DNA of 64,000 nucleotides, taken from Apoda limacodes. Its lineage: Eukaryota > Arthropoda > Insecta > Lepidoptera > Limacodidae. The position numbers were made by a program, and so were the translations under genes. This document shows, one piece after another, positions 28,901-43,900 of this stretch. Location: NCBI GenBank assembly GCA_946406115.1, contig OX291551.1:7750001-7814000 (forward strand), given 5' to 3'. The notes beneath the pieces were generated by a model, which saw only the letters and a list, made by a program, of their open reading frames with translations, was not told the DNA's origin and searched no databases. The first letter of the stretch is position 1; every line of letters begins with the position of its first letter.

Positions 28901-31900
28901 ATGTAAAAGTCCTTCTCCAGAAGGGGCCGCTTGTTTCTATCACCTGCTGCTTTTGTCCAGTACAGTCCTGCAGCTTATAAATATATGTGCGCCTAATTTC
29001 ACTTAAACGGTTAAATGAATGGCTAAGCAACATTATTTCTTGTAATTGGCAAAAAAAATGGGGGCATGCATGGCCCAACACCGATCTCAAGTGCAGAGAA
29101 TTATTTTCTTAGGGCGCGTTCGTTCTGAGTTAAGAGTTCTCAAGAATGATACTTTACACACTTTTGATAAAGCCAGTTTTTCCACCGACACCTACCGTTC
29201 GTGTAGCTTTAAAACGTTACTAACAAAATGTTTGGTTACAAAACTTGCAAAACGAACGGTTGACGTACACACCCTACGATAAAACACACACACACTACCG
29301 TAAACAATGAATATGTATAGGCAGTTTGACAGATTAACACAAAAACACCACCTCCAGACATAGGTCTAATGTAATGAAAATAATGATTCTGCATCTCAAA
29401 ACGAACGCGCCCTTAAATGTTCTACGGGCTATTTCGTCGATTGCACCAACAAATCACTTGATGTAAATAACATCTATTGACCAGCTATATTACCAAGTGC
29501 TGATGGAACGCCACAATGACAAACGTTGAATTACTACCATTAATCTATCTTACTACCTTCTACTATATAACCAGTGGGTATGGGGTTCAGGCTCCGGCTT
29601 GCCATGGCTCCGGCATCGATTTCTGTAAGTGCTGCTGTTAATTCTAGTCACCACAGCGTTTTTCATGAGAACTAATATTATAAATATAAAAGACGTTAAG
29701 AAAAGAGAGAAAAAAGGGGGGTCCACTCTAGAGAGTGGCTATACTATGTTTACCTACTGCAATTGCTTATTCTGTGACTATATAACCTACCTTTCGGTAT
29801 ATACATATTCGCGTTTATTATCATTATTTATAACTAGATGTTGCCAGCTGCTCCGCCCGCCCTAAATTTGGGGTTCGGCGTGGAACTTCTTTTATACCTA
29901 CTAATGAAGTTTGCAATAGCAAGCTATAGTTCGTTTAAGCTCGGTTAGCGTTATTCTCGTGGGAACTTTTGAATTCTATGGGATTAAAATTATCCTTTCC
30001 TATTCCAGGACCTAACCTATATGTGTGCCAAGTTTCATCCCGATACGTCCAGTAGTTTAAGCTTGATTGAGTAACAAACATTTAAACATCCAAATTTTTA
30101 TATTTATAGGATCCAAATAACTGTTGGTTAGTTGAAAAAACTTTGATTTATACAGCTGTGTAATGATTTGATTATCAGTACGATAAAAAACAAAAAACCG
30201 CTTTTACAGGGGTCATTATATGCCAACCTGCCCGTAAGGATGTATATCATTTTGCCATTTTATAGCCGCATATTATCGTATACCTACTTATATCCATTTC
30301 AGCAATAAAAATGTCGTTGAACCTGAGAAATATAAGAATTTCAAAAATTAAAAAAAAAAAGAAATTAGCCTAAGTGGCTCAATGACATGACTGCTAAATC
30401 CTCGATTCGGTCGTGGGTTCAATTCCCGCACAAACATTTGTATTTGTTTTCTATATATAATTTGCATGTTTTTTTTAAAAAAAATATCTAAGTAAGTATA
30501 TGTATTTGTATCCGCTATCTGGTATCCATAGCACAAGCTTTGCTCACACGGAAAAAAAAGAGTTTCCAAGTTCTATTCCACCAAAATAATTTGCATTCAG
30601 TCAAGAAATCCAACTATTTTGGACATATTTTGTTCACAGAAGGCAATATTATTTCCCAGAAAAAATTATTTTATCAATCGAAATTGATAAACTTCTTTTC
30701 GTATGAACAATTTTTTTTTAACCAAATAACTGTACGTTTTAGATCAACCAAACTTAAATTAATTACACTAAGACAGTTAATGTTCTTGTATAAAATAAAT
30801 ACATTTTTATATGCAACATTTTATTTTTCTTCGTTTGAAACAAAAAATAATTTTGCTTTGATATAATTTATTTTGCGCCAAAATCATGGTTTTCTTAAAT
30901 CTGCGACGTCACTTATTAAAAACTATATTTTTTGATGAAAATAATTGTATCTTAAATCAAAGCCAGTGAAATGTTCAGTTAATAATATTGTTTTGAATTA
31001 GAGAAAATAATAATTTTAACAGAATTTGTTAGATTCTTGACTCAAAATCTGATATTTTTAGCTGAAACTCTTGTTTTAATCGAAACAAATAAAATACCTG
31101 CTTTAAAATATTAAACATTTTCGTTGAAATTAATCAGCTAGTATCGCTTTGAATGAATTTTCTTTTCGTTTAAGTAAATACCTGCATTTTCAAAATTGAA
31201 TGAATCTCATCACTGTCCTTCATAGGATTTCGTGTTGGCTTTTAATTTTAAATAATTGTTTATTGTAGGGTTTTGTGCGTCAAATTAGTATCAGTTTATG
31301 CGAGAAACCTTCAGTTAATTATTTTCTGAGAATTGAAAAGCTCGTGGCCCAGTCGCATTCGTCTATCGGAAACGATAAGCGAAGTTAAGCAACGTCGACC
31401 GTGGTCAGTACTTGGATGGGTGCCCGCTTTTTAAAAAACTTTATTTAATTTTGACGGATAACTATGTCATTTTGGACCGAAACATTTTTTGTTTTAAACT
31501 AAAATATAATGTTATTAATTTACGAGCTGATGTAGTCAAGTTAAGAGCACTATTCTCTTGTGTGAACTAGAAATTTCTTCCGTGCAATAACGCACGAAGT
31601 TCTACGCCCAAGAAAACTAAGTGTTTCAAATAAAGAAGCATATTTTTCTTCAATGAATTAAATATTGTTTCAAATTGATAGAGTTTTATTTACTGGTTCA
31701 AAGAAATTTGATCTTGTGATAACTTCATATTATTTTAAATATTAAAGAGAAATAATATCTTAGATGAAGTATATATTCGTTGGTGCATATATGAAACGAT
31801 ATTCTCTTGGCTCAACTAATTCTTTTTTACCGTGCAGTTTAGGACAAGATGGCGCTGTGAGTAATGTCCAAAAATATTTATTTTATTTATTGTAAAAGGC

Positions 31901-34900
31901 ATAAAATATTTTATTGATTATTTGTTTATTATTTATATTATTTGTTTATTACAAAATCGATATACAGCGTTACACCCAAATCCCGTGAAGGGGTTAAAGG
32001 GTATCCGGTGCACAAGCATTTAGTAGTGGACCCAAAGATTTATTATTTAGTTTGAAATATATTTATAAAGAACATTTTACGGCGAATAAATTACTTCATT
32101 GAATAAATCAATGTTTAAAAATCAACAATTAATGTTACCAGCACAAGGCCATCAAGGTCTCAAGCAATTTATCTTTTTTCATTAAATGATAAGCTTCACT
32201 GAGACGTAGAAATACGTAAATAGAAAAAAACATGTCAAAAAGCCCGAATATTATCTCCACACAGCTGAGGTTAAGGAGAAGTTCTCTCCAAGCTGTCACT
32301 AAAAGCTGAAAGCTCCGGATGTTTCATCATTCATTTTCATTATTTAGCTGATGGTTATTTTTAACTTTTCTGATATTTTTCAGATTTGAATTTTTGTTGA
32401 AAAGTTTTTATTTCGTATTTTTTTGTGGCTTATCTGTAGGCCAGGAAAAATGCTACTCGGATAAGGAAACGATATTAATAAGAATCTTATAACTAGGGTC
32501 CAAAGTTCTCTTTAAGAATATTTTAAATAAACCCAAACACGCCCTTACTTAAAACAATCGCGGCGCCTCGCTTGCCTTTGCTTCATACAAAAAGAATTTT
32601 CTACTTAAACTTTAAAACCATGAGATTTTAAATATGTACTGTAGGAATAAATACGTAGGTCTTAATAATTTTTTTTTAGGATTTTAGAAAAACGATTAGA
32701 TATTTCGATTCGGCTTGAGATCATGTCCACAAATTTTCATAGTATTTAATCAGCAAATATCAAAAACCAGTAGAAAATTCGTTTGTATGAAGCACGTTGC
32801 TAAGAGCCGCGAATCCTCGACTGCCTTCCATCTCTATCTCATATTTTGAAGGTGTCCTATATGTTGCAGTGTGTCATCAGAACTATATATGTGAAATTTC
32901 AGTAGGTGAATAAACAATCATCCCCTATTTTCAACGCATAGGGATCGTTTTTTTTAAATTTTGACGGGATTAACTTTGATGTATAGAATTACCCTATCCA
33001 ACACAAAAAAAATACCAAATTTGGTCTGCTGTGTGAAAAGTTATGCCCGAACATACCTAATAAAACATATGTGTATATACAGTCAAATTGAAATCCTCCT
33101 CCGCTTGTTTTTTGTCGGTCAAAAAGGGTGTAATGTCTTTAGGGTTTATGTATGTCAAAACTTCTAGACGGATACATGACGTATCATTGGAATATTTACA
33201 TACATCACCCTTTAGGTAACATAGGGTACAACATTTTGTTTTTGGCTTGTGTGTGTGTGTGTATGTATATAAGTATTTACAAAGAAAGTATAAAAGTATT
33301 TGTTTTAATCACGAATAATCTTCTTCATACAAAAAATATGATAGAAGCATCGCAAATTGATAAACTGAAAGAATCTGGTCTTTTATCCAAGCCGTATATA
33401 TTGAGACTGAGTTCTATTACATACCTAGACGAAAATACGTAAAAAAATACGATGATTTGTTCGTTGCAACACCTGGGACATAACTTGCGCGTTGCCGATC
33501 CTTCAAAAATCTAATAAATTCTTTCTTGAAGAACCCCATACTGTAGTCCTTAGAGAAAACCTTGGCAGGGAGCTCAGTTCAAAACCTAAGCGTTCGCGGA
33601 AGGAAGTTTTTCTGAAACCCCACTGTACATGGCTATTAAGGTTCTAAGGTGTAAGGATGGATTCCCTGCCGATGGCGAGCGGTGCGATGGTACAAAGTGC
33701 CGTGGGCATCATTAGAACATTTCCTTAGAACACATCCCAGTATACAAGCGGTACAACACACACATAACCCCCCGAGAGTGACAACCCAAGCCGAGGCTCC
33801 CCCCGCGGGGAGCCCTTGAGCGTTGGGCGCTATACGGGCTGAGGCTCATTCAGAGTCTCGCCCAAAAAAGCCCGGTGAAGCAGTAATGGCTGCAACAGCC
33901 AACTGCATAGTCAGTTAAGAAAAAAAAATTGTTTGTTTGTTTTTGATCTTGTCTCATAGCGGTATAATAACTATCGTCGTAACTATACTTATAACAGCAA
34001 TATCTGCGGTCAAGCCAACGCACCAAGCAGCCACTTTCACTTTTCAAAAGTAAAAGGTGGGTGTTGGAAGCGTTGGAACTAGGACAAGTGCAGCAACGAA
34101 TCGTCGCTGCCAGGTCAATATCGGCTGGACTACACGGTAGGTAATGTATTCGACCGTGACTCCATTACATTCATTTTGCAAGTTTGTATGTGTGTGCAGT
34201 GAAGTAGATAGTTATTATCTAACCTTTGTTTTGGGTTTGATTTAATTTGGACTCTAAGCGTTGTTTCATTTATGTTTAGGGGGTTAGTTAGTTAGTTAGT
34301 TAGTTGGACTTATGTTTTCCGCACTTAGCCTCATAATAGGGCCATTGTACGTAGGTAACCAATACCTGTCATTGGTTACCCATACCATCCCAGCTCCGTC
34401 CAAAAGTTAAGGAGGCATCTGATGTTATTCAGTGCCTCTCTCATGGTTTGTGGATTCTTAAGGAGCTTTGTCCGTTGGTCGCTCACGCTTTTGCAATGAA
34501 GAACCACGTGAGACGGTGTCTCCTCGGCTTCCATACAGCCCCTGCATAGAGGACTGTCAGTAACGCCGATATTGAAAAAGTGCCTGTTTAGAGGGCAGTG
34601 ACCTGTTATTATGCCAACTATGTAGCGTAGGTTTTTCCTGCTGAGTTTTAACAGTTTGTGCGACAGATTAGCGTCCACGGATGTAAGAACATTCTTGGTT
34701 TGTTTGCAATCTGTCTGTTCTGCCCACTGTTTGTTGTGTTGTTGTAAGGTTCTGTCACGTAACCATGTTTTGAGTTGGATAAATGGTATCGGTACAATTG
34801 GTTCAGGTCCCATTATTTTAGTGCCCGATCCTCTCTTTGCCAATTCATCTGCCGCATCATTGCCTAGAGACCCACTATGACCACGTATCCATTGAAGAGT

Positions 34901-37900
34901 AACCCGGTTCTTCAATGCAATTTTTTGCAGTTCACAGTGACATGTTTAGGGGGTTGTTGAATTCAATTTGTATTCCATACGTAAATATTTTATTTCATTT
35001 TTAGAGATTAGAAAAAAAATTATGATAAAAACATCGAATATATTTTGATTTATACCTATGACGGTGAATATTTGTTTATTTTCATTAAGTCCATCGTTTC
35101 AAGTTTTATTAAATATGATAATTTAAGATTTTTTTTTCCTACTGGAGTTGTTTTGCTTACATCGTTAGTATTTGGTAGTACCTACTTATAATTTGCTTAA
35201 AATTTATTGGTTGGTTCTCACATTAGGTATAGTGGACCTAAAAAGCACAAAACCGCATTATTAGTTGTCACATAAGGTCCACATCGGTAACTTTAGATTA
35301 TAAAGACTTATTAAAGTATACTTCAACCTCAAAAGCTGACAATTACCCTTTCGCCTGTATATTGACTCTATTTAGCATCCCGGAAACAACATTTTAATGT
35401 TGCGAGCGTTAAAATAGGTGAAAAGTTCGGTTTGGTTCAGCATTAAGCAATTAATAGTACTGCAGCTACAATTTAGCATTTTTGTGGTACTAAATGTAGT
35501 TTTTTTCTGATTTGAAGGCCACAGATATACCCTTAAAATGCCTGCATTACAAGAACTACATGTGTCAGCTAGTAACTAATTCCATCAAAAACATAAATGT
35601 GAAATGAGAGCCAAGTTCAATATTAGTAGATTAATTTTTGATTTAAACTATTGCCTATACCAGACGTACTTACTAAAAGAATTGTAATAATAATATAACC
35701 ACAAATATATAAGTATTTTTTATGAAAACCTATGAATTTCGTAGCATAAATAGCAACCATATAGGTGAGATATCGAGAGAAAACCGGACAGCAAAACAGC
35801 GCTAGCTTATGAGCGCGGCTGCCACTCGCTCGGACACGTTCGCGTCAAGGTTCGCGCTCCCACCCCGCTGCTCCCGACGTCGCACCGCGCGCTGTTTACC
35901 TACCGAAATGCCTATTATTTAATTATTTATAAGTAATGATCTTACACTATTGATGTGCGCTAAATATTGAAACAATAATTAATACTAAATCCCAGTTAAT
36001 AACATAATAAATACTAAAGTCGACTAAACTCTTAGTTCTAAGTACTAAAACGGAAATATTTGGATTAAAAACAAATTAAGGGTGGTATTCAACTCGTTAT
36101 ATATTCACGTGAAAACCTAAATCCACATAAAGACCGGCTGTCATAAGTTTTGGTTGCTGATTGCTGATTCTTACATTACAGTTTTTATAAGTATAAGTTA
36201 AGTGTTCCTAATAGAATCAAACCTTCAAGCAGTCGCGCGGCGTTTTATCGACCGCGGTAACCCTATTTTCGGTTATAAATTCGTATATTATCATCACTCA
36301 TGTTGGCCAATATTAGTAGCCTCTCATAGGTTCATCGTGAACTCAAAACAATAGATTCTTCCTTTCTGTGCGCATTGCAATCTAAATTATATCTTTCGTT
36401 GTGCATGCTGTGTAGGTTTTGCAAATTAAACGCGCGCCTGACGTCGTTGAAGATTCGCTTCGTAAAAGTGCTTTAATATAATTTTTTTTAGGTTTTCCGC
36501 CAAATATTAGGGGAAGTTGAAGTACATTGTTATTCAAACAATTTAATAATTTGCCTTCTTAATTCTTAACAACCTTGACGGTCATTAAGGTTACGCCCGA
36601 CCGTTGCCGTTACAAATGACCGCGCGCCCGCTTAAAGGTTAAGTGAAAAATTATAATAAAATGATAAAAAATTACTAGTTTCTGATGTATGATCTATAGG
36701 TCAGTCATTGATAAAAATGACGATTTTTGAACATCAATATCTAAATAACCGTTTGATATGTGCTTATGAAATTTAGAGCACATATGTATCTCGCAAGTCT
36801 CAATGTGTGAGCCAAATTTGACATGTTTATGTGAAATAGTTTTTGAGTTATGAGGGGGTCAAAAGTGGTTCCAAATGGTTCGTGTAATATTACATACGGT
36901 GCTGCTCGCCAGTTCTGTTACTTGAACTTGGCTTGACACGCTACCGCGTGTCTAGATTTATGTACCACGAGTGAATTTTTATCCAGGCCATGGCATTTAA
37001 TTGTGATAAATGCAGTGCACATTGGTTGTCCACCATCTTTAGGTTCTAACATATGTAATATTAACAATTTATTTGACTATTCAACGAAAATAAAAACTGG
37101 ATTTATGTAAACAGCTTATTGACATATTATATAGGTATCTGATATGAAGAGATTTTTAGCTTTTTTAAAATATTATCAACCTATTTTATTCTATAATTTT
37201 TAAGTCAACAGTCATATTTTGAAAGCGCGTGAAAATTTTAGTCTATTTCATATGGTATTTTACAATTAATTTGCTCTCCCAAACAAATTTTATGGACGAG
37301 TAAGGAAAAATTAAGGTTTTACTCCAGAAAATTAATATTTTGTTAAGTAAAAAATGGATCGCACACAAACAATAACAAAATTTTACAAAAACAGCGTTAT
37401 GTGAGTCGCAGCAGTAAAAATATTTAAAAATTTTCCACTTGTAAATTTTCAACACCATAGAAGCGTTAATAAGATCTCGGTCTGTAGTTTATGGTGCAAA
37501 ATATGTAACACCCACTCTTATATAATATACTTTATTGCGCATAAATAATACAAAAACAATTAAACAATAAAAGTAATAACAAATTGGCGGTCTTATCGCT
37601 AATGAGCGATCTCTTCCAGACAACCTTTGGGTAGAGGAGACTTTATAAAATTATTGAGTAGAATGTGCTAACTGAAACTTAAAATAATATATACATTTAT
37701 AGCAATAGCTAAATTTATATACATATGAATAATAAATAATACTTATACGTACAAACATCTAAACAAAATAAATATATATATATATATATATATATCAAAT
37801 ACATAACAAAAAATAAAAATAAAAATAAATAAATACACAAACTACATACATCTTAAATGATATAGATGAATAAACAGTGTTGATGAGACAGCTTAAATTT

Positions 37901-40900
37901 TTAAGTAATGTGTGATTACGAGATTATTAAATATTCTTAAAGTTTGTGCTTTTTTGACATCAAAGGGTAAACTATTCCATAGCCTTATGGCTGTGACAGT
38001 GAATGAGTCATTATATGCTTGCGAATAATGTGTTGGGGTTTTCAGCATCATGTTTGTAGTGGCGCGATGAGCTGTAGAGCCTATAAAATTGAAACGCTCT
38101 TTCAAGTATAACGGAGTAGACGGATTGAACAGTACGTTGTAGAGAAGAAACAGAAAATGAGTATTCCGGCGAAGGCGAATTGGGAGCCACTTGAGTTTTA
38201 ATCGAAATTCGGATATATGATCATATTTACGTAAACCAAATATGTATCTAATACATAGGTTCTGGAGTCGCTCAAGCTTATTTAATTGCTCCTCAGTAAG
38301 GTCAAGATAGCTAGCATCCGCATAATCAAGGACAGGTAGCAGTAGTGATTTAGCCAGTGCAATTTTAGTGGTAATGGGCATATAATCACCCAATGTCCTG
38401 CGCTTGGGGTAACAGTTACTCTTATTAATGTTCGAATAATGCTAATATAATGCAATTACATACAGTAACTTTTCTCATTTTATTATATTTATTCGTGCAT
38501 TATATTAAAACCTTGCTTCGTGGCAAATATCATGATTCTCGGACAACGAAATGTACCCCATAGGTCTTGATTTAATTGTGAATGCCAACATATGCGATAA
38601 AAATGGCCGTATTTATTACAGCTTGATTTTTTTTAGCTTTAAGGGACCGTAGACCTAAGTATTTTATATTAATTTCAATCAATAACATAATTCTTTACGC
38701 GTTTCTGAGAAAATGGGTCTTGACAGACAGACAGACAGACGGACGACAAAGGGATCCTATAAGGGTTCCTTTTTCCTTTTGTAGTACGGAACCCTAAAAT
38801 ACGTCACCCCTTACCCCAATGGACACCCCTTAGTATAATGCTTACCATCTTGAGTTGCTAAGCAACTCGGTTCTATGGTTTTGGTTCATTGGATGATCTA
38901 CTCACAAATATGCTCTGAGCGATAGTTTCTTTCAGTTGATACTTTTTACAACGAGCATACGAACTCCTTATTCGACTTTAAGTTGTCCACACACCTGTTT
39001 ACCGTTTCAGGCGATCCGACTGTTTGCTTCTCTGTCTTTCTTTTTGTAACAATGTCCACTGTGTCTCTTACCACTGTCTGATCCAGACTCAATTAAGTAC
39101 CTTGCATACACAAAGTATGGGTTGCTAAGGAGTGTCATGGTAGCCATGGTAGCGATTTTCATCTAAATTTCTTTTACAGCGATTTCATTGCAATTTCATT
39201 GCAATTTCGTACCCAAAAGGTGCTATCGGGGCCCTATTACTAAGTCGCTGTCTGTTTGTCTGTCCGATCTTTGAAAGGTAATATTTTTTAAGGGTAAAGT
39301 AGGTAAAAATTTAAAAGAGAAACCTCCATAAAATATAAATTTTTGTTATTTTTTCTCTATTGTGAAAACGGTAATACATAAAATAAAACATATGTAAGAA
39401 CTTCAAATTTAAAATGATTTTAGCTTAAGCTCTAGGTTAACAACAAAAAAATTGAAACAATTCAAGTGCGAGTCGGGATAATGCATTCTGTGGTGACTAA
39501 AACCATCGGTGCGCAAGTCCGACTCGCACTTGGCCGGTTTATACTATAACGTGTGGACGGCTTGTTATGTCAGTCAATAAAGTCAATTTGAGTCAGTCCA
39601 ACAGAAAATCGTCAATAATTGTATTTATGAATGTTTTCTTTATAATTTTAGAGTAATAATTAATTTTCATAAAAAAATTAGAGTAATAAGCTGCTAAAAA
39701 GTATTTTTTTATATTTGCTTTTCTCAGAAAGGTTTTTTAAGCTTTAGGCGAAAAAAAAGTTATTTTTAAATATCTTATTAAGTATATCAATTATATGCCT
39801 CCTTTTTTATTTATTTCCAATCCTGGTTGCAAGGGGCATTTAAGTAGCGATTTAATTAGATACATAAAATGAATGTTCTCAGAAATAAAACACAATACAT
39901 ATTTTAATAATCAGCCATAGAACAATAATAATAAGGCCCAATAACTAACAGTTGGCCTTGCACTTGACCTCTTCGCTAAATAACATTTTGAATTACGAAG
40001 AGTCGATAATGAACAAAGGGACGATATTTTACAGTCAATGCTATCGGTAATCTACAGTAGCCAAGTTCAAGTCAGTAGCGTATTTATGACAAGAAAAACT
40101 GCCAACTGCACGATAACGTATTGATAATAAGATATAGGCCAATAACTTTTTTATCAGGCATATTGTATTATGAGGCTTTATGATGGAATGAGATTTATTA
40201 CAGACAGATGCTTATGTCATACTATAAATATCGGGCATATCTCTGTGCGGAGGGTAATGGGTCAAGTGTGACAGGGCCTAGTTTTTTTTACGTAGGCAGT
40301 CATTGATTTACAAAATTTGTTTATCAATGGAGGACTTTAGACGAGGGCTCGTATTTGTAACACCGTCCGTATGTACCGTAACGTTACCCTGGATTATCTA
40401 TAATACAAAGATAAAAAAATATTTTCTGCTCCTAAAATTTGTATGAAGGCAAACTTATTTACTCAATAGGCATAATTTACTAGTTTGCCTTAAGTAACGT
40501 AGATAGCAGGTGAAAGTGTAGAAGAAGTAGAAGAAAAACATTAATTTGACACTCAACAATACATAGATATTAGACTGCCAAAAAGGTCTCTTACTCAGTT
40601 TAAGCCGTAGCCGGAGCCATCAGTGCTGATATTCTGTAAGAGCCTTTTTGGTTGTCTCTAAAGCAGTGTAACCGCAACGAAAATACCAAAAATAATAACT
40701 TAAATTAACAATTTATATCTAAACCTGACGCAGAATCTATTTGCTATTCGTGTAAACAAAAATGACCTTGACCCGCGTCTTTCACTCTGTAGTCTATGGG
40801 CTAAGTAACTCCGGACAAAGATTGGATATGTCACATATCATTCCGATTAAAGATATGTATCCGCTTCGCATCTCCATATCTGCTTAACACATCCCTCGTT

Positions 40901-43900
40901 TGTTATAGATAGATACTATTTGACATCTATATTATATTTTTCTAACAGAAATTCACGCGCCCGTCACAAAGCAGAAGTGATACTAAAAACTATTTATTTC
41001 ACGCAAAGTCGGATATATATCCAAAGATATAGTTATGTCCGGAGTAAGGCTACTATGCAACCCAACAATGTACTCTGTGATGCAACATATATGTTACGTT
41101 AATTTGGAATTTTGTTAAATTTAGGTTTAATCAGTGTCGTGATTTGAAAACCAGTTAAAGAATGTGACAATTAAGGTAATCATGTAAGTATTTTAATGAT
41201 TTATGATTAAATTACCAGAAAAAGTGAATATTAAGTAAAGTTTGGTTATGTTTACACGAATCGCAAATAGATTCTGAGTCAGGTTTAAACATAATACGAA
41301 CATAAAAGTAAAAATACTAAACAGTCTTGGCTGTATGTCATAATACTTTTGCCTAAATGATAGTGAAAAAAAAAGGAATATCCAAAAACTAAAAACCTAC
41401 TTCGTAATATAACCTCACTTTAAAACTATATCTAACATTTCTTAAATATAGCAAACCAATTACGTATCAATATACTTAATATGCTATTAATTATATATCT
41501 AACTGTTATCTATTGTGTATGTTACAAAAAAATTGAAAATTATATATACCTACTATTCTAAAGTCATTAGAGATATGTAGACGGAATTGGACATGTGTGG
41601 TTAACAAAGTACCTCAGCAGTAGAAGGATGTTTCTTGGCACATACTATTATTAATTTTCGACAGACTGGTCTTTGTCCACAGCTCTCGCGCAAATTTCAG
41701 TTATATCCGTGGGATTCCTTCAGGTACAGGTACACCCCCCCCCATACACACACACACACACACCCTCACACACACACTCAAACCTGACTCAAAATCTATT
41801 TGCAATTCGGGTAAACAAAAATGACCTTGACGCGCGTCTTTCGCTTTGTTAGTCTATGCAACATATACATAAATACATATAATATTTCTCATCGTAAATT
41901 CGGAATTTTGTAAATTTTATATTTAATCAGTGTCGTGATTTGAAAACCAGTCAAAGAATGTGACAATAAAGGTAATCATGTAAGTATTTTAATGATTTAT
42001 GATTAAATTACCAGAAAAAGTGAACATTAAGTAAAGTTAGGTTATGTTTACAAGATTTGCAAAAAGATTTTGAGTCAGGTTTACACATGCACGCACGCAC
42101 GTACACAAATTAAGACAAACAAATTCAATTTATCTTGGTCATTATTTTTCATTTTATCATTTAATTTTTTCTGTAACAAAATTTTGTTTCTTAATCATAA
42201 AGAAAATTGTATTTGCTCTTCTTAGGGCGGAGTCTCCTAATACAGGTATTTTTATGCTTAAAAGGAGACCCCAACCACATGTAAAAAATTATACGATTAT
42301 GCTAATATAAACCATTTTCAATATGTATTTTGATTTTTTATTAAGAACAAGGAAAGTAGTTATTCAATGTTAAGAGCTGTTATTAAAATCAAAAGACTGG
42401 GATTGGGACGTACAAAAAAAAACACATTCAAAACTGGCAGCATTTAACCTGCAAATTGCAGAAAATTTACTTTTAACTTTAAACCATAGCTGGTATCGAT
42501 AGAGAAACACAACTGGTGTCGGATATAAAATATGATCCCATAGGAAAAAATGAAAATAAGTTTTTTACCCGACTACGGCAAAGCTAAAAGGTTATTACGG
42601 TAAGCTTTTTACGGTGATGTCCGACAGCTACGGCTAAATGATGATAGTTATATAAACATAATTTATTAGTAATATTTAGCTATAATACTAAATATAAGTA
42701 CGTTAAACATACAAATTCTTATCAATATAAATAAAGGTAAATATTTAAATAATATGTCTTTAGTAAAAATAAAGTAAAAAAAAAACCGTCAAAGTGCGAG
42801 TCTGGCTCGCGCACCGACGGTTCCGTACAAACCTTGTATATGTAGATAGCTCTTCCATCATGAGATCAAGTCTCCTAGGAGAACGGGAAGTACCCCATGG
42901 GTATTGATTTATTTGTGATATGCGCCAAAATTGGCCGTATCTTTTATTTCGTTGGCATAGAAGATTGTTTTTTTACAGCTTTAAGGGACCGTAGACTTTA
43001 GTATTTGATATTAATTTCAACTTGATACCTTCACGCGTTCTAAAGTAAAAGGGTCTTGACAGACAAACTTTTTTTGAAATGTATTACAACTACAAATTAA
43101 CAAATTTCGGATTTTTTCCTAAATTTGTGATGTAAGACCTTGCTTTGTGTTAAATTTTATGATTCTAGGACAACGGGAAGTACAACATAGATTTTGGTAT
43201 GCGACAAAAATGGCAGTCTTTCCTCGATACTTTTTACTGAGTTGTCTTAGAAACTTAATTTTTTTACATCTTCAAGTGACCGTAGACCTTAGTATTTGGT
43301 ACTAATTTCAACTTGATACCTTTACGCATTCCTGAAAAAAAGGGTCTTGACAGACACACACACAGACAGACAGACGGACAACAAAGTGATCCTATAAGGG
43401 TTCCATTTTTCCTTTTGAGGAATGGAACCCTAAAAATTGATTTGATGAGATTCAATTATTAATAAAATTTAAATTTAAACAAGAATTAAGAATAAATTAA
43501 TACCTGATACATATCTGATTACACTTATCTATCAAAAAACTCGTCTATGCTATTAAATATTTGCTTGACAAGCCAGCGTTTTAACTTGAAGCTTTTCACA
43601 GTTCCGGGTTTTGTAGTGGCGTCTGTCTTTATATTTTCGAACCACCACCACCATATTTTCTCTTATATACTGGCAGTACTTAAAATAATTAAAGAAGGCA
43701 GAGTCAACATTTCTAACGCCTTAAAATGAGCTTATACAGATGTTGTCTGACTTATTATAACTATTGGTTTAATGTAACCTCCCGGTTCTGAAGACTGAAT
43801 ACGCGCAGCCAGTCCGCGGATAGGTTGGCAGGACTTTTTCTTTATTGTATTGATTTTGTTACAACTGTAATTAATTTCATAAAAAATAATCAATTAACAA

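Noticed and set aside
30540..30866. 108-codon AT-rich frame
   Set aside because: Phe/Lys/Asn-rich composition expected of AT-rich DNA; overlaps a candidate repeat end.
31341..31429. Functional 5S rRNA gene
   Set aside because: The 5' third differs from 5S rRNA and the 3' end of the molecule is missing.
34272..34310. Telomere-like GGGGGTTAGTTAGTTAG run
   Set aside because: Explained by the LINE's short TAACT-type 3' tail next to the target duplication. The insect telomere repeat is TTAGG, which this is not.
41728..41778. CRISPR-like or regulatory repeat
   Set aside because: Simple C and CA runs without spacers; an ordinary microsatellite.
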